Translations under genes and position numbers: made by a program
In this document: one piece after another, positions 52,382-60,993 of the stretch
Layout: the number at the start of each line of letters is the position of its first letter
How positions within the stretch are numbered: the stretch's first letter is position 1
DNA from: Durusdinium trenchii
Taxonomy: Eukaryota > Sar > Dinophyceae > Suessiales > Symbiodiniaceae
Direction of reading: 5' to 3'
Assembly: GCA_963970005.1 (NCBI GenBank)
Contig: CAXAMN010004113.1
Coordinates: forward strand, 1,083,049-1,147,048
DNA length: 64,000 bases
Notes under the pieces: generated by a model
Seen by the model: only the letters and a program-made list of their open reading frames with translations
What the model was told of the DNA's origin: nothing
Databases searched by the model: none

Positions 52382-55300
52382 GTGGGCAGGGCAGGGCAGA
52401 GAGGAGGAGTTCTGCATGAAAGGTGACTGGCCGAAGTCTATGAGAAAACCCCACTCTCAGTGTCCAAACGACGGTGTTTTTTTGGGGTTTCTCCCGCCAG
52501 TCGGACCGGTGGAGTGCCGTTTGGTTCATGCACCCGTGGCCCCCACCTTCCCAAGCCCTGCCAAAAGGACGGAAGGACCCTGTGGCCTCGATCCTTCCGG
52601 TCGCCCGTGCGTTGGATCCTGCAAGTCCCGAGTCCTGTCTGACGCAGTACAACCTGGGCTTTGAGGTCCTTGAGTACGTGATTTTGCATGTTTTCGTGAC
52701 CAACTCTAAGTACAAGGTCATTGACCTGTAAGGACATGTTTGGGCGTTATCTTTGACATGTTATGCATTTCCCAGACACGACCTGTTTGTTTGGGACTAC
52801 CGATCAGGCCACATGGCCAGGGGTGGTTGATTTCAGGGGTCAATGCGGTGGCATTCCCAGATGATCCATAAAAGCCAAGGCTTGGCCGCCACATTCACCA
52901 CATTAACTGCCAAATAGGCCAGCCATGTACGGTACATGCATGGATCCTCTCGGTGAACTGAACGTCCTCTTCTGCCCAAAATTCAGCACATCGCTTGCCA
53001 GGTGGCGGTCATCGGGGAGCACGTTTTTTGCGCCTTCTTCTTGGTGGAGTTCGTCTTGAGGAGCCGGGAGAGGGGAACGCAGATTCCGCGTGAGTTCTGG
53101 GGAGCGGTGCACGGGTGGGTCGTGGTCTTTTGCACTGGTGGAGTGGCGAAGACTTCGCCAAGCTCAACCTTTCAAAAGCCATTACACTCAGTCGAACTGG
53201 CCACAGGTGCAAAGTGGTTCAGGTTGTGTCCAGCATCCCATCGACGTTTGCAGCTTTCGAGTCAAAGCATGACCATCTCCCCAAGCATTTGCTCCAAGAG
53301 ACCTTCAACCCATCCAAACCCTTCAACCCCTCCGGGTGCTTCAACCCCTCTGGGTGCTTAGCACCTGAGGCTTTGCTTCTTGGGCTGGCGCATCTATGCG
53401 CCCTGCGTGCCCAGTCCGGTCTCGAAAGGGGCCACTTGGAGTGGAAAGAGCTGGAGGGGCGAAGGGGCAGAGGCATGTCAGAGAAGATCTCAGGGGTTCA
53501 TTCGCATGGGATAGTATTTAAAGCATCATCTACAATGCCAAGCGACATGCAGCAATGCTGGGGGCTTGCATTGATTCACTTTTTGGCTGGCATGCAGTCC
53601 AACTCCTTGCATGGATGCTGTTGTGTCAATTGTGTTTTGCCCTTGCTCTTGCTCCAAGCCGTCCAAGCTGCTTCTGGAGGCAAGGGGTGGTACTGCAGTT
53701 TGGCAGAAGCCAATTGGCAATCCCCGTCCTGCCAGAATCAAGAGGTGGCAGCCATACATGGATCTTTCAGGGCACCACGTCACCATGTCCTCAGGAGAGT
53801 ATAGGCACAATTCTGGGCAGTAGGGGCTCAGGGGTTCCCGGGAAGTGTTCAAGTCCCTTGACAGAGCTTTGTGAGCGACGTTGTTCGTGATTACTAGGGG
53901 ATTCCTGGGAGCCTGGGAGCAACCCATAACACTTGGCCTGCTTGGCCTCTGTTCAACTGGCTGGTGCTTGGCACTATGACCCCCAGAAAAGGTGAATCAT
54001 TTGCAGTGGTTTCAGAGTAGATGGCACAAACCGGTCCATATCAACCACCTTTTGGATCCTTGTGCCATCTACTCTGAAACCGTAGCTTGAGTGGCAGACA
54101 ACACAACTCCGCCTTTTGGGGTCCCATGTGCTCCCGCCGCGCCTGATGGGTCCATCAAGAGAGCCGGATAGAGATGGGTCCACTCATCTTGGGGAGCAGG
54201 AACTTCTGGTTTGGTTTAGGACGCGACACGTCACGCGCGAGCGCGAGCGGAACCGCAGTCTCGCGCGGAACCTCGCGGCTGCGAGCGTGGGGAGTCGTGA
54301 CTTTCGTCGAGCTCGATGGACCTGTTCAATCGTTTAGACTCTGACGAACACATGGAACTATACGGATGGATGGATGGACGGTTGGATGGATGGATGGATG
54401 GACGGATGGATGGATGGATTTCTATCAATTCCCATGGAAGTGGATGGAAGTGGATGGCATGTTTGACAAACTGGTGGCTTTCGACTTCCATATGTGAGTG
54501 AGTCAGAGTGTAGAAACCATTGATGTCCCACTCACCAAGATGGAATGAGTTGGGGTGGTCCTTGTGTGAAGGAGTCTGGTTTTGTATGCATGGCTTTGCA
54601 TTTGGTTCGGAGCCCAGATCCAGCAACCCATGTGTCGCCCATGCGGGGCCTGAGGAACAGTTGCAGAACCTCATGGACGCCTTTCTGGTATGGGGGAGAC
54701 TTGGCACTTCGACAACGTCAAACATCGGAAAAAAAGGCAAGAGAAACACTAGTCGACGATTATATTAGACCAGGACCCCTTGGCCCAAGGAGTGGTTCAT
54801 GGACACTCCGAAAAAAAACAGCTATTAGGGGCGATTTCAATAGACACCCCTAGCTTGGAGGGTCCTGGTAGTTAGGTGCATTGAATTGATTCACGTATGA
54901 TGCCAGAATTACTATATATATATATATATATATATGTATGTGGGCTAGTGACCAGTGCGCAGGGCAGGGACGTGATTTGATGCGACGGAACGATGAACAT
55001 TGGGCTGCCCAGGCTGCCACACATGACACCTGCTAAATCTTTCCAAGTACAAAACTCGCTTGTCGGACATGGAGCACCTAGACTTCTATAAGGAGTTGCA
55101 ACACTCTTTGGCCTCACTTCCTGAGCAACATCCACTTAAACCCAGTCCACCGCGGCGCGGCTGTTTGCCGCGGAATGCGATCCGTGGATGAAGACACCGA
55201 GGACTGGTGTCTTTATGTCCTGGATCGTCCCCTTTACGGGCATCAGCCGCTCGGAGCAGGGCAGGAGCATGCATTTGAGTAGCTCCATGGGCCGCGAGGG

Positions 55301-58300
55301 GAGCATCGGCAGTGGCCAAGGGGAGCCTGGCCAAAAATCACTCCTATTGAGCTCAAAACCATCTCAAAGCTATGGGGCCTATGGGATTTGAGACCTGAAA
55401 TGACCTGACATGCAGGCTTGTATACATTGGAAACATGCCCCTATGGCTCCTAGGTTCTTGATCATGAGTCCTCGACATCTCCCCGATTTTACCATCCTTC
55501 CGCAATTTGGAAGATGCGGGCTTCCTTTTGCCCTTTGGCTGACCCAAACCGGATGGTTGGCCACGTCTATATAGAGTCTATCCCCTTTCGCTCTCGGGTT
55601 TCCGCTCTCGCCCTGGAGGTACTGGGAAGCTAAGGATCTTCACAGTGCTTCGTGCCTTTCGCTTGCTGCGCTTGGCCTCTTGGCCCTCAACAGTGGCCGT
55701 GACCGGTGACAGACCGGGTCGTAGACTGGGGGGAGGTAGACTGGGGGGATCAAGCCGGGTACAGACCCTAGCATTCAGATGGTTTCAGTACAACCGGGTA
55801 TCCACCAGAAAACCGCAGATCGACCGGTGGCAAGGCGCGCATGCCAGCGCGCGCGCACGGGTGTGTGTGTGTGTTTTTCTCGAGGTCTTGTCATGGTCAT
55901 GTGACATGTCATAGTGCATCGTGAGGTGGTTTGAATGACAACCTCGGTATGACAACCTCGGTCTCCCAAGTCTTTTTGACCCCTAGGACTCCTGTCCTAA
56001 TTACCTCCGTTTCGTTGTGGTGCTTAGGGTGGGTGGGTGCCAGGGGGTCGTCGCCACCTGAGGATATGGAACAGGAGCCCCTGAGGAGGGTCATCACCGT
56101 TAACCCATTGAACTGAAACCTGAGCAGCAGGGGTCAGAGCATGCACCGCATGCGTTCTGAAAGCGAAAAGATCAAGTTCGTGTGCTCCCCAAGGTCCGTG
56201 TGGTGCGAAAGCTGCCAGCCTTTAACGAGGTCTACTTGCTCCTTGGAAGAAGACCGGCCTGCCAGCAGACAAAGGGGTAGTGTTTAGTCCCATCCAGTGA
56301 GTGGATAATGGGCACCCCTATCCTCCAATAGGCACCCCTATTTACAGTGACTAGTCCGTGACAGGTGATTCTACAGATGATTTTAGTTGATGATTGGACG
56401 GGATCCCATCACATCTCATTACATCCGCATGACATCCCACATCCCATGCGTCCTATATGTGTCCTGTTGGTTCAGTTTGTGCTTGTTGGATGTTGTTGCC
56501 TTTTGCTTGAGCTTGTTCCTTGACCATCCCTGACCTTGTTCTACTTTCAGACTGGCACTTAGTGGCTGCTGCGCATTCATGACCATTTGGAAGTGGTGTA
56601 CTTCTTGCGCCGACAGGCACAGATCAAAATGCTTGTGACTGGTAGTAGGTAAGCAGAGTGGTAAGCAGTTCCACGCACCAGCAGTCACAAGACGGGGTGC
56701 CGAGCTTGGAGGATAGGGGTGCCCAGATCATCCACTCACTGGATGGGATCTTAGGGACTACATAACAACCACCGTTTTGTGACTGCCGATCCCTTCGACC
56801 TGGATCTTGGTCCTTTCGACATGGAGCGGTTGCCGCTGCTTCGCCGCGCCCTGAGGCTGATCCGGGGCCTCTCAGCCTCCACGCGGACCTTGTTCTGGAC
56901 GGTGGTGGTCGCTGGGCGTTTCGCTCGCTCGCGGTGCTCGCGGTGTGGTGCGGTGGGCCGGCCGTTTGGGCGTGGCCAAGGATGGGGCGTTTGGGCACTC
57001 CGGGGTGGTCTTTAAGATGTTAAGACTAATTGTGGCTGTGGGCGTTTTGACGGGGACACCCTGGTTGACCACCGAAAATGAACAGAATAATTATATATAG
57101 ACTTAGCTAGGCTGCGCAGCTCAGGTAGTAGAGCTCCCCAGGGCTGGTGGCCACTGCTCTTGTGGTGAAGCCAGTGTAAAGGGCTCGTGGTCTGTGGCAG
57201 GGGGTGTCTGTGCCCACCTGAGGGACATGGGCCAGGAGTCCTAGGGTAAGATGTGTTTCTGCCATGTCACGCCTCCGCCTTAACAAGAAAACCACCATTT
57301 CAAGGCCCAGAGGTGCTCGGGACATCAGCCGTGTTTGGGTCCCCGGGATCTAGCTTCTCAGAAGGCTCTTGGGCCCTACAGATCGATGTTTGCACAGAAC
57401 CCGGCTACTGTCCGTGCAGAACTCGTGCGCCCCACCACACCGCCCGTTGCCCGGTCGACCGTTGGAGCGATGGCCACCCTCCACTGAGGTCGTGTGCCTC
57501 ATCACCTACATCTTTGCAATCTTTGGTGTGGTACTCATCAGCCGGCAAGCTCAGATTAGAGCTTGGATCGGAAAAAGCACCTGCGTTTTCAACTCCTGAT
57601 TGGACTCGTTCTTCAACAAATCGATGAGGCAACACAATTCAATCCCACTCCCTGGCCAGGCTTTTGCTTGATAGCTCAAGATGTTGATCCAAAGCAAACC
57701 TGTGCTACGACGTATATACGTTATACAATTTCTATCCGTCCTACATTGACCCCAAAAACCTGCAATGTATAAGCATATATATGGCAGTCCCATGGAGTGT
57801 TTGGGTATGTGGCAGTGAGTCGTTGCGTTCACGTATCCTTTGTGGCAGGGTGGCGTTTGTTGCGTGAAGGCACGTCGCACGTCTCTCGATTCTAAGAGGT
57901 GTCCGTCAGACGGGCTCCATCACCTGTCTTGAATTGGACTGGGCATGTCAGAAGGATAGTAGGATAGAACAGACACCTTCCCTCCAACAAACATGGAAGT
58001 GGAGTTCACATAGTTCACCTCCCCCGTTGCAGAGGAACATGTGTTTCTTCGGAAAAGCCATGCCATCCACCTGACCTGATTGGTGGATGACTCGAGCTCC
58101 TGAGGCGCAGAGGTGAACTTGGCCATCGAGAAGGCCTCGTTGGACCCCAACACTGGCACCCATGAGCCCCTCGATTCGCCGGTGCGGCCCATGTCGTGCG
58201 GGATTGGATCAAGGTATAGTACCTAGGGCCCCTAGGGCCCAGATCCAGAAGTACCGTACCTCGGATCCGACTGGCTGGCACCGGCCAATAACAGTGTCGA

Positions 58301-60955
58301 AGACGTCACCGTAGTTGAGAAGGTCGTTGGATCCTTAAGTTGGAGTACCATCATACGATTCAATACGCCCCTTTCTTCCTGGCTGCGGAATTGAATTCTG
58401 CGCCCTGTCACTATACCAAAAAAACTAAATTCACTATACCAAACGAATGAATTATATAAGTAGACACACATCACAGGTCCATCTGGCACCCCCTCCCCAT
58501 GGCACGTCTCATCCGAGGATGGAAGATTTGGAGATGCTCGTGGAAGCCACGGGGAGCCTCACCTCATGGCACCCCGGAGCAGCGCTTTGCGCGCGGGTTG
58601 GGTGGAGTGGCACCGGGGTCAGTGGGAGGCATCCGGAGGTCAGGCCGATCCAAGCAATGGGACCATACATAGAATATGAGAGGCCATTTGGAGAGACAAT
58701 ACATGCAAGCAATGGGACCATTTGGAGAGAGGAGAAGATGAGGCACACCGAGATTGATAGGGACCCTAGGGACCCTGAATCCCGCTCGAATCGAGAATCT
58801 GTGGGGTACTAGACCAATGTGGGGTGGTGATTTCACCACCGGTGGTGCCCTAAGTCCTGACTTGCGATCGTCGGACCCTCATCGACTGGTCTTTCGACCT
58901 CATGACCTCCTTGCTCCTGAGGAAAAAAGCTGAGAAGCCGGGGGTATCCACCAATTCCCTAACTCAAGACCGGGAGCATCCGGGAGCCGCGCCGCTAGAG
59001 TTGCTACAGTTCGGACTCCCAGCCCGGGAGGATGTTCAGAGCCGTGAAAAACCTGACTTAGGATGTTCACGCTCATCCAAGTGCTCACGCTGGACTCCTG
59101 GAATAGCATCGCACGGCCCTTGCAGAGGCGAACCAGCTACGCACGGCCCTTGCATCGCTCCGCATCGCTGGTGTACCTTTTGTGGACCCTGGGGATGTGA
59201 GGAAATTGGATGCGAATTTGGGAGGTGCTTGAGCTTGTTGGGCAACAGGGGCTCCCACTGTAGCCCATGACCCTTGGCTGAAAAAATCACACAGTGTCAA
59301 ATTGTGCATGGCAACAAGGATTTGAGCCCACAGTTCTGAGCTGCATCATCATCGAACATCATCGAACCATTTCCACTTCCTCTATCAAAACAACACCCGG
59401 AATCTGCAGATACGTCAGCGGCTCTTGGGCTTTCTTCTACTGCTACATCGCTGTTGCTGTCCGGGGCCGCAGGGTCATCAACAGAGGGTCCAGTCAGGGC
59501 TGCTGAAAGAGGTACGGTTGATGCAGGGTAGAAGTACAACACTAAGCTTACTCCTGATGGACTGTAGGTTAACATACCCTTAACCATCCTTAACCTCAAC
59601 TTTTTTACTATTATATACTATTCTAGTTATTTCAGGTATACTGCCAACTACTGAGGCTTTGGTCTATATACCTCAGCCTTGTTAAAGGCTGTTTGATACC
59701 CTTTGAACTTGGCTTGGAGGTCAAGCACCCCAATGCTGCAAAGCCAACCCCACCTTGACACTGCAGGGTGGCACCCATAAAAAGCTTATCTAATCTATGT
59801 GCCTGGGAATTTATTGCTAAATGGTTCTTGACCTCAACTAATCTAGATCCATGTTAGAACTCGTTGGCAGGTTTGTTGGAACGTTCTTGGTGCTCTTCAG
59901 CGTCCAGTGGACATCCATTTCACTCTTGCCTCAGGTGATCGTTTTCATGAACCTGGCCCGGGCCCGAGCAAGCCAGAGCTTTGAAAGGGCTTTTTCTCAG
60001 ACCTTTAAAGGATTTGGCGCGAAGCCTTCCTTTAAGGCATGCATGTCCTGCAGAGATTTGGATGATGATCATGCTGATTTTCTTGAACTCTCCCGGAGAG
60101 TTTGACCCACTATACTATACCAGTACACAGGTGAGTGTAGGCTATGACCACGCAATAGTGGAGTTTACCTGTGCATCGTTTGAACGCAAACTGTATAGTA
60201 ATAGCCTACTATATAATAGCGTTCATTGTTTGGCAACGTGTTTCCACATTGGCTTCTTTTGGCCAAGTGTTTCCACATCTCATTGTTTGGGGCGATCCAG
60301 GTGACTGCCGTGATTGTTGAGAATGCGTTGAGTCACTCCAAGCAGGACGATCCGTCCGATGAGTGTCAAGGCGTTTCCGGCCTCGCACCGGACTGGATAA
60401 GTCGACAAACTGAGCTGTCTCAGCACCTAAGACAGAACGGGTAGGTCAACAACCCCGAAGGTCAAACCAGGTTTCCCTAGGACTCCAACCATCTCTTGAG
60501 AGAAGGTGGTTGGGGTGGGTTTGGGGGGGTCTAACCACCTTCTGAGGATATGGTTGGAGCACTAGGGTTTAATCCCTTCATATCCCTTCTCATTCTTGTT
60601 GACCGTGGTGCCGTTGGACGGTGCTGTGTGCTGTCGAATTCAGTCTCTTCCTGCGATCCAGGATGAAGAGACTTTGTTGGCACAGAAAGACCAAGAAGAG
60701 CCGGGCACTAAGACACCTTGCTTGACCAACTGAATCTCCCGACCGCGTTTTTCTCTTAGTGTGGGATCTAGGAACAAGGCAGATGTCTAGGCAGTGACCA
60801 CAGAACCTTTGAATCAGCTTGCTCAGCCACTTAGAAACCCCCATTCCAACCAAGCTTGAAGCTTTGATTGGCAAACGGCGGGGGGTTAGCATGCAAGCAT
60901 ATGCAAGCACAAAATAAACAACTTCAGTGGTTTCTGAGTAGATGGCACAAACCCC

Positions 60956-60993
<38 letters not shown>

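Noticed and set aside
53115..53804. 229-codon plus frame after the S2 exon
   Set aside because: It resembles no family apart from a vague RCC1-like phrase, contains a small Pro/Asn/Ser repeat (53303-53350), and lies in an intron by the channel model.
57920..58281. Minus frame [19 protein letters not shown] and a plus frame [16 protein letters not shown] in the same place
   Set aside because: Both have coding-like composition but neither joins to a neighbour or a known family; left unassigned within a channel intron.
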